From positions 1 through 64,000 of the forward strand of contig ML996690.1 in assembly GCA_010356995.1 (NCBI GenBank): 64,000 nucleotides of DNA, given 5' to 3'. A model generated the notes under the pieces. It was not told the origin of the DNA. It saw nothing but the letters and a program-made list of their open reading frames with translations, and searched no databases. Positions 33,364 through 45,959 of this stretch are shown piece after piece; positions within the stretch are counted from its first letter, which is position 1; the number at the start of each line of letters is the position of its first letter. The position numbers and the translations under genes are program-made. Source of the DNA: Trichodelitschia bisporula. Taxonomy: Eukaryota > Ascomycota > Dothideomycetes > Phaeotrichales > Phaeotrichaceae.

Positions 33364-36300
33364 ACGAGGACTGGAAACCCATTCACCACACCCCAACGAT
33401 GTCCCTCCACATCCACCCCCGAGCTCGCTCGCCCCACACCGCGATGGCACATCGTCATCACCCGCGCTGTTCGGCCTGACGCTCACAACGCCGGCCGATC
33501 CACGCCCGGCAATTTCCACTCCGCTGGCCGGGAAGGGAAGGCACACGCGCACTCGAACCAAGGCAGCCGGCTCAGTTCCAAGGCACAATCACGGCTCACG
33601 CCGCCCACACCCGCACGCACGACAACCCACCACTCACCGTCTTCATACATCATCCACCTAATGTAATCAACACCCCACCATTGCTTTTCGGCGTCCACGG
33701 AGTGCAGTGGCGCGCGGAGGAAGCCAGACGCGATCGCCCTTGCGCATGGCTTATGATCTCAATTCCTGTATTTTAGCGATTTGTTTTTTTGCCCTTTTCA
33801 TTGCGCATTTTTGGTTGGTCGCGCACAGCGTGGGCCACGTCTGCGGCGCGCCCAATGGCGCATGTCACGCGCGCGCTGCCCCGCGCGAGTGCGCCGCGCC
33901 GGGAGAAAGGGGTTAGGCTAGCGGCAGCTGCGGTGCGCAGGGCAGATCTTGCAGTTCGAAGGGGAAGGATATTCGGCCCGGCAGGAACGGGTCCTATTTT
34001 TGCGTTTCAGGTTCCCGTTGCAGGATATTCCCGCTACGGCGGATGAGGGGGAAACAGGGCACATTGCCATAATATCACGCGCTCCGGCGCACATCCACGA
34101 TCGCAATTTCTCATCTGCAACCCGTGCCTTGCTATTCCCGCAGCGCTGCCGCGTTTCCCGCCTTTCTTCATCTTATCACGAAGTCCACGTACTAGCCAGA
34201 GCCCAACCGGTCCGGCGCCAGGCGGTGCTCCAAATCTCCCCGCGATCGCCCACGCGGTCGCCGCGCTGACCGCAAGAATGACGAACGCCGCGCCAGGCCG
34301 AACGCCAACCTGACGGCGCACGAACCAACGCTCAAGTCGGCGCTAGCCTCGTAATCACCTCACCTAATCTGGCGAGGCGGTAGACGTATCGGTAATGGAA
34401 GCATAGGCTTGACACGAGCACGACGAGGAATGGCTACGGTGTGAAGTAAAAGATTGTAAAAGGACGAAAGAGGAGGGAGTTAGAGAGGCTCGAGAAGAAA
34501 TACCCGCTTGATGCCAAGTATCCTCCCATGCCCCGTCCTCGAAACATGCGCACATTTGCCATGTTTCCTTCCCAACAGTAACATGCTCCTCCCTGCCTCC
34601 ACAGCAATGCTCTTGCCTCGTGTCTCCATTGGCTCCTGCCTCACATCAACATCAAGAGGTGAGCTGGGCAGGCACGGCAGAGAGCGTGATCGGCACTCTC
34701 CCGGCCCTGACTGGTAGGGCGAATGAGCGGAGTTCGCGGTTCGGGTTTACCTACGGCTTACGAGGCTGCAAGGTAAGAGGGCAATTGCGCGGATTCTGGT
34801 AAGATGCGCGGATTGGTGATATGGTTGGTCGGCGGCGCAAGGCGGGGCAGGGGCTACTACTGGCAGGGCTGAGTGCGCGCGTTGCTGACTCCATCCAGCC
34901 TGACGGCGGCGGACCGGCTGCGTCAGCGCTCGGCCTGCTCGTGTTGGCTGCTGCTGCGGCTGCCGTGGGGGCTATCTACGACACGGTATCGTGCCCGAGG
35001 CTGCTTCCTGCGCTGAGTCTTACGGGTTTTGGGCTTGAAGCGCGGTTCGCGCGGTGCTGGCCTTGCATTCCTGGGCTTGGGATGAGAAGGAGGGGAGGGG
35101 GTTCGCGATGGGATTGGCGCCCTGCCCTGCACCGAACTAGGCTGCCACGCAGCGCAGGCCTTGGGATGCGTGGGGGCGATGCGTTCTCGGCCGCGGTAGG
35201 GCCGAGGTAGAACGCGATCGCGAGTGTTTGCGGGCCCCGCGATGGGCGGCGTGAATCGCGATGAAACGCTGGGCCAGTACCGAGGGGAGGGGGGAGCACG
35301 TGGAGCGGCGCGGGGGGCGTTATCGTGAGGTTTGGGATGGGCAGGAGGAGCGGGAGGGGGAGGAGCTGAGGAAGCACAGGTGACAACGGGATGGTGTGGT
35401 GTGCGTGTGGGCGGGAGCGGCGGCTTGGGAGATATTGAGAAGGGTAAGGAGGATGATGATGAGGATGAGGAGGGGAGGGGGATCGTGGGAGTGTGCTTAA
35501 GGAATTGAGGGCGTGGTTGGTCGGCGGGCCTTGCGGAGGATGGTCTGCCTGGGATGGGGTGCTGGGACATGCCGGAGGATGATGCACTGCCATGTGGTTT
35601 GCGAGGGCGGTGTGTATGGTTTCCCGGGGCGGTGGGTGCGGGTTTGGGTTTGGTTGGAGATGGATGGAGATGCGAGGGGATGGTTGGATGGATGGGTTCT
35701 GAGGGTGCCGTGGAGGTTGGCGGTGTGGAAGGTACAGTGCGCGGGGGAGCGTAGTTTGTGGCACGCCATCACCTGAGCTTCGACGTCTGTTGTGATTCTT
35801 GACGTTGTGGACTTGGTGAAACGGCACGATGCGAGACTGGATATCATGTTCCATGCTGAGAGACGACACCATGCGATGCTCGACGCTGAGAGACCGTTAG
35901 CATGCTAGACACGGGTCCTCCGTACGAATGATATACCGTACAGTACATCCTCGTCCCGCTCGCCTGCCGTTTGATGAGCCGCCCGACTGCCTTCCGCGGA
36001 TAGTCCAAGGTTCATGACATCGCTCCGCAGCGATCACCAGCACCTCCCGCCGTCATAATCGTCCGATAACCCCCCATGATCACCGCCGCCGAAACCAGCT
36101 CGCCGGCTCCCGAAACCAGCCCTCGACATCCGAAACAACAACATCACCGACACATCGGCAAGTTCCAACCGCACCGTCCCCGGTTACCCACCATGCCCCA
36201 GTATCACTCATAAGGAATTTGCCGCTCCCCTCCTCCTCATTTCCGCTACTATCCCCATGTATACAACCACTGACAATCCATATCCTCACCGGTCCCGTCC

Positions 36301-38989
36301 TCTACACCACCATCCCACGCCCAGTCTTGATCTACCAGACAGCCCGACTCTCTACACGGCACGGCAAGCCTCGCGGTACCTTGGAAGCCTCGCGGGACCT
36401 GACGAGGCTGACGGTGCCTTGCGACGAGCGGTGACGCCTCGCGCCTCACTCCGCGCCTGAATGCGGCTCTGCAACCCGCACCCGCCGTGGCGGTCGTGAC
36501 GCGCTCGGCCGCCATCTGCAGTAACCGCCTAACAAGGCTCTGCGTGAGCCGTCCAAGAGCCACCAAAAAGTCATACCCCTCCCCAACCAAAATTTGGCAG
36601 AGCTCTAGTCGCGGGTGTGTCCATGACTTTTCCGCCTAGCCCGTCGTACCTGCCTCCGGCACCCTCCCCCCTCACTCTACCAGGAAGCCGCGTCCCTCCC
36701 CCTCACCGCCCTTCACCTCACCCACGATTCATACATCCCTACGGACCTCACAACCCCCATCACCACTTCCCAACCAGCCCAAACTCCGGTACGCGCACTC
36801 TACCCACCAGCCCCGCTTAATCAACACACCCCCACGCCACGGCACCAGGAACGCCCGTTCGGCGCCGCACATAGGGCGCCACATACAGCACGTTTGCCCG
36901 GGTCCCCTCCGTGGATCTAATTCCGTACCTGTCCGCGGACACCAGCGTTGCTTAACCTGCGACACCCCCACGCGGCCACCCCACGGTTTGCGAAACGCGG
37001 GCCCGAGTCAGGTGGCGGCAAAGGAAACGAGTTTCGCGTCGGGCTGCCAGCCGGCGCCGACCCCAAGCCGATATCCCGGGCTGTGATGGACTCGGCCGCG
37101 CCAGCTGAGCGGGACCGATTGATCGAGGCTGTGACGGCTGAAAGAGATGCGGATGGGGAGTGGCGGCGGCTGGCTGCAGCACTGATGCCGTTTGATGACG
37201 GGTGGGTGGGCGCCACTCTGCGTACTCTACGCGGTGACCAGTGCACGCGCGGAGCCCATGTACGCAGATTGCTCCCGGGCCGTCATCATTTCGGAAGGGC
37301 TCAGGGGTGTGGGTGAGGTCAGCCTTGTCGTCTGGGCACGGGGGGCAAGACGCTCCGCAGTTAGTAAGTACATCCAGGCAAGGTACAGTAGACACACTTT
37401 GCACATCCGGGTATGGATCGTAAAGCGGGCAATATCTAGGGCGCGCAACGCACCCCTCCAGCTTCATTCATCTCGCCTATGTATGTCCCCCATCCGACCT
37501 TCCCATCCGCGCATACAATGCAGCAACCGCTGCAAGGCCCCCGGCGTGCGCCCCGTCCCGCACCCGCACCCGCCCGCGTCCCGAAATACCCTTCCTAATG
37601 AAGCACCCATCACACCCAACATACGGCGGCAGGCACGACGCGAATGCGAGCCCTCATCGCGATCCCCTCGCCCCCGGGCAGAGCAGACGGGTGCTCCCGC
37701 CAGACAAGTGTCGTCAAGACCAGGCGGTCCAGGGCGGTCCAGTACGCGCCGCGCAAATGAGGCGCACTATCAAGGCGCGCCGGGGCACGCCCCACAACCA
37801 CTATCGTAGTATGAGTTATACCATTCGAAAGCCCAAGGCGAGCGCTTTCGGTGCATACCTATCTCGCCTTTGACGAAGCGCATGGATGAAGCTTCTTGGC
37901 GGCGCGCTCCGTGTGCGCGTAGCCGTGGACTCCGGCTCGGTTGCTGGTATCAGGAGCATTAAGCTTGCGGTCCCGCCTGCGGGGCTGGGATGGTCCGTAC
38001 CATAGGGACAAGGCGATTTGGGTGCTCCGGGGCGGGACGGCGAAGGCGGTCAAGAAACGATGAATTTACTGCGGAGCAAAGTAAATTGAGAACATTTTTG
38101 ATATCCCCGTGCCGCAGAGCAGCCGTATGACGAAGGAACATCAGATCCGTTATCCATTTACTCATCTATGCAGCATATTCACGGTTACTTAACCACCTGA
38201 GCCCCCCCTGCCCTGGAATTCGTGCTTCTCGCGGCCTCGACCCTCTTCCCCCGAATGTGAGTTCCTCTCTCGTCTTCGAAGGGAAGAGGGCGCAAGCGGG
38301 AAGGGAAGCTTGGTGATGAAGTGATAGGTGATGGGCGAATAAGGCACTGTAATGACTGAGGGCAAAGAGAGAGAACCTTTGGCCTTGGAGAGCTCGCGGT
38401 TCGGGGTTATATGCAATGACCGGAGTTCGATGATAATTCGAACCGATGTAGTTTCACCAGCCAGCAGCGACACCGGATCTAATCCAATCAACAATCGGCA
38501 ATTGCTAATGCCTCGCCGACGCCCGAGTCCCCCATCAGCAAGCTCCCTCAGTGACCGTCCTACAGCGACGAGAGGTTAGGCACGGCAAGCACACCGGCAG
38601 CAAAGTGGCACGGGTAAAGTCATCTCCATAGGCATGGTATGTAGACAGCGCGCTCGTCCCGCCAGCCCCGATATCAGGGCGGCGTCGACGAGGCCTCGTT
38701 TCCAAGTCATGTCCGTTGCTATCAGCACATCTTCGGCGCAACCACAGCCATAGAGAAGGGCTGGATTGTAATTTGACATCCGTGCTGGGAATTCACGACA
38801 CTCACCACTCACTCACGTCACCTTTTCCTCACATTACGTTCCCATCATTACATCCCCCCATCGCATCAGCAACATTTACAGGCCGTGGTATCCCGCGCCC
38901 CAACCGTCGAGCCCACGCCCGCCGCCCAGGAAGCAGTCATCACATTAAACAAAACTAGGTATTAGCAACGTCGCACATTACGCCACCCA
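33364..38989. other. Gene-poor stretch, no supported gene
   Basis: More than 5 kb. The longest frame (34976-35872, minus, 298 codons) is proline/histidine-rich and overlaps a second open frame, which points to base skew and not coding. A plus-strand frame at 36948-37316 contains a helical-looking stretch (AERDRLIEAVTAERDADGEW) but no family or gene structure. Nothing else recognised. Confidence 0.5.
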
Positions 38990-40562
38990 CTACAGTTCCC
39001 CGTGGCCCCTCGCTTCTTGCACCTGTTTGGCTGCCTCAGCCGGTGCCGGGATCTTGAAGTTGCCCTGCTTGATCTGCTCGAAAGCAAGATCGAACCGCGC
39101 GCCCGCGAGCCATGCCACGCCAAGCTGGGGACGTTAGTGGTACTCATCAATAGTCGGGGAACTCACCATCAGGAGAGTGACAGTCGCCAACGTCGCCAGT
39201 ACCGCCAGCATCATGTACACCATGTCCCACCGCGACTCCGCCTCCTCTGCCTTCTTCTTCTCGAGCGCTTCCGGCGTCGCGCCCTGGCCCACGGCCGTCG
39301 CACCGGGCACCTGCGACGGGAAGATGCCCTCAATGAACTGCTCAATCTAGGCCAGTTAGCAGAGCAAAGAGATACCACGACGAGCACCCACCTTGCCACA
39401 CGCGATGCTGATCTGCAGGAAGTTCGGGTCCCGCGGGTCATTCTTCTGGTGGATCTTCCGCGCGAACCGGCGGAACACGCCGCACACAGTCTCCAGATTC
39501 TGCGTGCTCTCCATCATCAGCTGGCACGCCTCGCCCTTGCTGATCTTGACGTTACGCTCGAAGAGCGCTGGGTTGCGAAAGCAGACGGAGAGGGTTGCCA
39601 TGGCCATGCTCTGCGGGATGGCGCAGAAGTTGAAGACGCTCTGGTCACGGATCCCAGCGAGATAGTATATGCAATCGGGAGCGCGCCGCAGGGCGTTCAA
39701 GATCATATCCGACGAGCAGTTGAGCGCAGCTGCGCGGTGGGCCGGGTCCAACAGATCCTCAAACTTGTCGACGTGCTTGCTCCAGATCTCACGTGGCCAG
39801 AACTTGCGGTGGTCCACAAAGTCCTCGTGGATGTCGCGGATGATATTGACCTGCTGAAGCAGCTGGCCCATGCTCTCGTGGAGGTCCGGGCGCTCCATCA
39901 GCATCTCGTTCGCGAGCTTCCCCTCGACGAACAGCCGCGTGAGACCCTCACCGACCAGTCCGGCCACGTAATGGCAGTACTGCTCGTAGTCCTTGATCGT
40001 TTGGATACCGGCCACGACGTGCTCCTTGTCTTGTGCGTAGCGGGCCATGCCAGCGCCCATGCGCTCCGTGATGTCACGGATGATGTCCCGGTACGCCGGC
40101 TTGAGTTTGCCGAATTCGGTAATGACATAATGGAATTCAACAAGTAGATCGCGGTCCTTTTCACGCTCGTGGTTGCCCGAGTACGTCCAGCCGGGCTGGT
40201 CGAGGATGTTGACGAAGTTCTCGAGGAGTGGCACCTTTTCCTCCAGAGGGATTGTCATGTCGTCTTCGATGGTGTCGAGCCCGCGCAGGATGAGGTAGAA
40301 TATGCATATCGGAACGAGCAACTCGGGATGCAGCTCCTTGATGACGGCGCTGAAGCTGCGGCTGGTCATGTCGAGGTAGAAAAAGCATTTATGTAGCTCC
40401 GGGGACTCTTTGGTGGGGTCCCGCTCATGGACCGGCTGGTGCCAGAGTTTCCTGCGATATTAGATGGGGATTAAGATAGGGGCTATACAGCACAAACCAT
40501 TGGATGATGGAGCGCAGTTCTTGAGGGCGTGCGAGAAGGTAGAGGATCTCGGAGGACTTCAT
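38990..40562 (-). CDS. ERG9: Squalene synthase
   Basis: Joins two farnesyl diphosphates to squalene, the first committed sterol step, on the ER membrane. 479 residues in four exons: 40562-40498, 40451-39392, 39346-39167, 39124-38990; introns 46, 45 and 42 nt. Motifs: [11 protein letters not shown] (first Asp-rich), [27 protein letters not shown] with FWPREIW (second region) and [17 protein letters not shown]. The C-terminus has the expected membrane anchor ([18 protein letters not shown] then [11 protein letters not shown]). Complete by length and motif. It uses the product of ERG20, which lies 24 kb away on the same strand. Confidence 0.96.
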
Positions 40563-41741
40563 GGTGCCGCTACGTACGTCAAACTGATGCGAAGCGAGAC
40601 GCGGCAATTGAGGGATGACCGGTACGATGAGCTCGAGTCCTGTCACAGTAGTCGATGTGTGCAGAGTGCGCGTAGAGTACGGATGTCTGGAGAAGTGGCA
40701 GTGATCGTCTTCAGCGATGGTCGATTATTGTCGACGTTCTCTCCGGTCCCTGCATTTGTCTCCGCATGCCAAGCCGCTGCCAGGGGGACACGGGCTGCAC
40801 GTGCAGTGAGATTTTCATTAACTTTGTTGACTTCATCGTCGTAGCGTCCGGCTGGCGATGGTGAGGTGAGCGGAGATGAAGGCCCAATTCTGGCATTTTG
40901 TGCTGCTCCGAGCCGAGTTTTCAGTTGCCGGTTTCGGGTGGAATGAGTTGCGTCCGGTCGCCCGGCGCTACGATTGGTATGCTGAGGTTGGGAATCTGGG
41001 GCTGGGGAGAAACGGAGGCACGGGGACAAAGATCGGATTGGACGTCACGGAGGACTTGAGGAGACATAGGGTGGACAGCACTGATGGGACGGAAGCTGGC
41101 ATATGATTCTGCGGTGTTCGATGCCTCCCCCCGCTGAGGGGAGCACCATCACGACAGAAACGCTCTTCACGTCCAGACGCGCAGCTACGCGCAGTTTAAG
41201 CGACAGATAGATTGACGTGCACGGCGTTGGGTCCGTCTCAACGTCGATGGTGTTTCAGAAGACAGCGTAGAAGACGCGTGGAACAACTTGTCACACTGTT
41301 TGCCTCGATGGCGGCGCATCGAGCGTGCATATTGACATGCATTGGACAGCTGTTGAACCGGCAAACTTGCGTGCTCGTGCTGTGTGCTGCGTGCGTCGTT
41401 CTCTGCTTGATATCGAAATGTCTCTTGCTCGCTGGGCAGGAGCATTCTGAGGCCAAGGAGCAGGCATCAGGTGACCGCAGCTTCTGCGCATTGTGGGATC
41501 GCCATCGCCCAAAAAATACACCAAACGCCCGACTCCTTCCACCTCATACAACCGTCCCTCATCCTCCCACACGCACAAAACCCGCGCTCTCCCACTAACA
41601 CACCCTCCCCAACACCCTCTTTCTCATCACTCTGCGACTGGCTTGCCTGCGTCCTTCACCCACCCTCAGCCAGCCGTAGAGCCCCTACATCCCACTACCC
41701 CACTTCCCCATCCATATACCACACACTCCGTCACACTCGCC
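40563..41741. other. Divergent upstream region ERG9/eIF4E
   Basis: About 1.2 kb between start codons. A C/T-rich tract covers the last ~200 nt before the eIF4E start. No gene or clear regulatory site recognised. Confidence 0.5.
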
Positions 41742-42589
41742 ATGGCTCAAGTTGCGAACCCCAACCAGCCTGTGCCGCTGGACACCATCCCCATCTCTCC
41801 TGAGGGCTCTATGCGCGTGGAGAATGGCGCGAGCGACGCTCCCGTCACCGTCTTCCACGACCCGGAGAACTTCAACGTCAAGCACCCGCTGATGAACAAG
41901 TGGACTCTGTGGTTTACAAAGCCGCCGACCGGCAAGGTGCGTAATATTTGTCGTTGCTTACCATTGGCTGACCGAAGCAGGACAACAACTGGAACGACCT
42001 GCTGAAGGAGGTGATTTCGTTTGACTCAGTCGAGGAGTTCTGGGGCATTTACGTATGTCTCCCACTTGAATCGCTCCATATTTCGTAACTAACCGCCCAG
42101 AACAACATCACGCCCGCCTCAGAGCTCGCCCAAAAGTCCGACTACCACCTCTTCAAAGCAGGCGTGCGTCCCGAGTGGGAAGACCCCCAGAACAAGCACG
42201 GCGGCAAGTGGGCCTTCCAGTTCCGCGACAAGAAGAACATCAACATCGACAACCTGTGGCTGCACGTCATGCTCGCCGCCATCGGCGAGACGCTCGAGGA
42301 GGAAGACGACGGAGAAGTCATGGGCGTCGTAGTCAACGTGCGCAAGGGCTTCTACCGCATCGGCCTGTGGACCCGCTCGACAGGCCGCCCCTTCCCCGGC
42401 GGCGGCGACGGCAACACAGCCGGCGGCAAGGGGCGCTCCGTCGAGGCGGGCGCTGAGGTGCTGAAGCGCATTGGCCGCGCGTTCAAGGAGACGCTTGGGC
42501 TGAAGGACAGCGAGCAGGTCGAGTTCTCCGGGCACACGGATGCGGCGACGAGCGGCAGCACGCGCGCGAAGGCGAAGCTGTCGGTCTAG
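41742..42589 (+). CDS. CDC33: Translation initiation factor eIF4E (cap-binding)
   Basis: Binds the mRNA 5' cap and recruits eIF4G. 251 residues in three exons: 41742-41936, 41981-42052, 42101-42589; introns 44 and 48 nt. Typical elements: HPLMNKWTLWF, WNDLLKEVISFDSVEEFWG (eIF4G-binding surface and first cap-stacking region), GVRPEWEDPQNKHGGKW with the second cap-stacking Trp and following Glu, NLWLHVMLAAIGE, and GFYRIGLWTR. The C-terminal extension (GGGDGNTAGGKG then a Lys/Ser-rich tail) is longer than in yeast. Complete and apparently functional. Confidence 0.95.
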
Positions 42590-43175
42590 TTCTAGGCCTC
42601 CGTGGGTAGATGTGTGCTGTAGACGGTTGAATGAGCAATGAGCGTTTGACGTGCATTCGGCGTTTTGTGGGAGTCGACGGGTGGAGCATGTGGCCCCGTT
42701 CGACTGGTGACTGGTTAGCTGTCCGGCGCGACGGCATGGACTCTGACGGCTGGCAATGTTGGCACGGCCGAGGCGTTGGCTGGTGTTATGCGGTATAGTG
42801 GGCAGCTTAGCCTAATATCTCCTGGTCTGTCGTGACATTGGGCATGCATTGGTGACTGGTTTTTGGCCTGCTTGGTTATTGATTTCTGGCCGAGTGCTTG
42901 TCATGCATACGGGCATGAGGGGTTGGATTCTCCTCGACGCGCATCCTGGGGTAGTGGCCGAACAGGTGGTCTGCACGACAATGTCCCAGTGCCCGCTACC
43001 GGCTGCCGCTACACGACTCCCAGCACATCATCGTTATCAAGGGAGATGAATTAGTCTACCTGTCCAACACCTGAAGACAAGCGCGGGGAATCAAGTTCTA
43101 CAGTGGCCTCATAACAACCCACCAGCCAGACCAACTCGCAAAGCCAAACGACGTCAAAAGGACAAGCAAGCAAAA
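42590..43175. other. Intergenic between convergent genes
   Basis: 3' flanks of eIF4E and the DnaJ gene; no gene or repeat seen. Confidence 0.5.
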
Positions 43176-45039
43176 CTAAGCCTTCTCGCGATTCCACGAC
43201 TCGGGGAAGTCGCTCTTGTCGTTGACGTCCTCGCTGCTCGTCTTCTTCTTTTCCTTCTTCTTCTCGGACAGCGGCGCCTTGCCATCTTCGCTGCTAGTCT
43301 TCTTCTTGTCCTTCTTGTCCGCTGTCTTCTCCTTCTTCATTTGCGCTTCGGCCATCAGTTGCTCGAAGGCCATGAAGTCGCCCTCTTCGTCGGGATCACG
43401 CGCCGCCTATCAGGGTTAGTTGTCAGTTCTCTCATGCGACAGTTCTCTCATGCGACGATTCCAGCACATACCTTAGCGAACAGCTCGCCAATGATCATAA
43501 GCCCATGAGCACGCTCAATGCGCTTATCCAGCTTGACAGTCTTGTCATTGAGCACGCGATCACAGACATCCCTCAGCACGCCCTGAATCTCGAACTTCGA
43601 TATCCGCCAAGCAGCCGCAAGGATCTTCCCCGTAACCCTCTTCTCATACTCAGCGCGCTTCTCATCCGTCCAGTCCTCGCCGCCCTTCTCCTCAGCCTTT
43701 GCCATCTCTTCCATAGACAACTGCGCATCGATCGCCGTGCTAATCGTGCCCCACGTATCCTTAGCCAGCTGCCCCTTGTCCTTGATACGCGACCAGAGGC
43801 CCGTGATGCCGAACAGCTTCTGGCTCTTGAGGAAGGACGACGCCTTGGACGTGTACGTCGCGCCAATGGCGTGAAGGATTTCCAGCCCGAACGACTCCAT
43901 CTTGAGATTCTCGACCTCAAGCGCGATCTTGTCGCGGAACGCACGGGTGACATCCTGGGTGCGGTCCGTCTCCGTCCACACGCTGAGCTTGTCAATGAGC
44001 TTGCGCACCAGGTGGGCGACACGCTCATCGCGCTGCCGCTTGCGCTCCTGCTCGAACGCCAGTAGCTCCTCGCGCTGCTCCTTCGTCAGGCCGCCCTTCT
44101 TCTTCTGCTTCTCCCGCAGCATCTTTTCCTCCTCCGTCATGCTCCCGGTGCTTGAGCGTGCATCCGCTTCGGCCTCGTGCGCCTTGTGGTCGATGGCGAG
44201 CCGCGTGGGAAGCGCGCGAGGAGTGCTCGTGCCGGAAGCAGAGGCGGTTGGCGAGTCGAAGCCCGTCGGGCGGGGACCGGGAGACTCAGTGCGGGACGGC
44301 TCCTCGGGGACGTGTACCTTGGGGGCGGTGCCGGCGTCGGCGCCGGGAGCGGCTGTAAATGCAGATGCGGACGCCTCGGCGGACTTCTCGGCGGCAGTCG
44401 ATGATTCGGCCTCGGGTGTCTCAGAGACTGAAGGCTTGTCTGTCCTGATCTCAGCTTTGCTCTCTTCTTCCTCCATGTCCTTCATCGTGATGTCCATGGT
44501 CTTGGTGAGGTCTTTCATGAGGGCGATTTCGCCGATCCTAGGGTGGGCTGTTAGGCGGAGATTTAGACGGGCTTAGGGAAAGTGACATACCAGTCCACAA
44601 AGGCATCGCCGCCGAAGATCATGGAGAAGAACTCGGCCGGATCCTCTGCTACCGTTAGTCCCGCTCCGTAACAGCAGCGTTCCACACACCAAATCCACTA
44701 CTCGGCATCGCCTTTTCTATGCCAAACTTGTCATACTGACTCCGCAGGCCCTTGTCGCTGAGCACCTGGTACGCTTCTCCGATCTAAGATGTTCAGCATG
44801 TGTCCAGTATGCGTCCAGTACGTTATTGTGCCACTTACGGCCTGGAACTTTGCGCCTGCGGTCTCATCGCCGGGATTCTTGTCTACCGAGGTCAGTGTCG
44901 TTCGCAAGTCTTTGCCGCTCCGTTGCTACACACCCGGATGCAGTTTGATAGCGAGTTTCCGGTACGCCTTCTTGATCTCTAGCTCAGTAGCATCAGGCGT
45001 CACCTGCAGCGCATCGTAGTACGTTGTGTCGACAACCAT
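43176..45039 (-). CDS. CAJ1: CAJ1-like DnaJ/Hsp40 co-chaperone
   Basis: J-domain protein that stimulates Hsp70 ATPase. 532 residues in six exons: 45039-44934, 44882-44839, 44783-44690, 44648-44591, 44537-43472, 43406-43176; introns 51, 55, 41, 53 and 65 nt. The J domain starts at residue 5 ([19 protein letters not shown]) and has HPD restored across intron 1 (KLHP|DKNPGD). After [20 protein letters not shown] come [20 protein letters not shown] and a charged linker, then the DnaJ-X domain ([37 protein letters not shown]). The tail is Lys-rich with two KKKTSSED repeats. Only the joined exon frame gives an uninterrupted J domain. Confidence 0.92.
43425..43456. repeat. 16-nt tandem duplication inside CAJ1 intron 5
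   Basis: AGTTCTCTCATGCGAC occurs twice in succession within the 65-nt intron 43471-43407. The duplication makes this intron longer than its neighbours; splice signals at both ends are intact. Confidence 0.8.
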
Positions 45040-45959
45040 GGCGGCGGGGTGGGGGTGTGTGCCGCGGGTGAGGGGATGTGCCGCTCGACGAGGGCTTCGG
45101 GGTGCTGTGGGCGAGGCAGACTATGTATGCGGTGGAAGTGGGGAGAATAAGAAGACGATAAGAAGCGAGGCAGATCTCGGGTGGAGTTGTAAGGAGCAAA
45201 GTTCCAGAGGAGGTGCGCGGTGAACAAATGACGCGCGCCTGGGGCTTGGACATGTCAAGGCTTGGTCGTCTGCCTTTGGTGCGTGAGCGCCACACGCGCG
45301 CCAGTTGTGGCTCAGACCGTAGGGCAGGCTTGGCGGGTGAACGACGTATTGTCATGAGACAACGGCGACCTTTCGCTATTCGTCTCTTTGTCACTCCATC
45401 TTGTGTGTCCTCTTTGGTTAGATGACAAGGCTGCGACTTTGACTGTTTTGGAGTGGCGCCTTTGAGCTGGCCATTGACGCTGGCCATTGACGCTGGCCAC
45501 ATCGGCGGCCCCCATGTTTGCCGTATCTTCAGCTCTACATTAGGGACATCATGCGACCTATGCATGGACTCTTTATAGAGATACACAAGCATCAGCGATA
45601 GCAGCCATACTGATGGCGCGGTTGTTATATCCATGCGTAGGATGCTTGATATGTGCTGTTGGCTCGCATTGATCAATTCATGTGGATCGTACTCGTATGG
45701 TGCAGGCACACTTACCATCGCTTTCGCCCTCTGGTCCCATCACCACGACGCTTTTTAAGTCGAGCAGGCATCAAGGCAAGCATGTTAGTTTGCTCCTCGG
45801 AACGTGGGAGGATACTTGGCACCCACAGTGTATTTGATCTCGAGCGTATGACTCCCTCCTCTCTTTCGTCTTTTTACAATTCGATCCTTCACCTCGTAGT
45901 CATTGCACGCGTCAAGCCTATGCCTCCATTCTCATAGACGACTGGCATTCAAGCCATAA
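45040..45959. other. Intergenic upstream of CAJ1
   Basis: No supported gene; the 241-codon minus frame at 44993-45718 merges into the CAJ1 first exon in another frame and looks like chance. It contains the short repeat listed next. Confidence 0.5.
45466..45498. repeat. 13-nt tandem repeat, about 2.5 copies
   Basis: Unit GCTGGCCATTGAC, two full copies and a partial third. No function inferred. Confidence 0.7.

Noticed and set aside
34976-35872. 298-codon minus-strand frame in the gene-poor region
   Set aside because: Pro/His/Ser-rich throughout, with another long open frame on the same strand; explained by C-richness.
36948-37316. 122-codon plus-strand frame with a helical stretch
   Set aside because: No family, no gene context, and an equally open minus-strand frame.
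44993-45718. 241-codon minus-strand frame upstream of CAJ1
   Set aside because: Overlaps the CAJ1 J-domain exon in another frame and has no recognisable domain.
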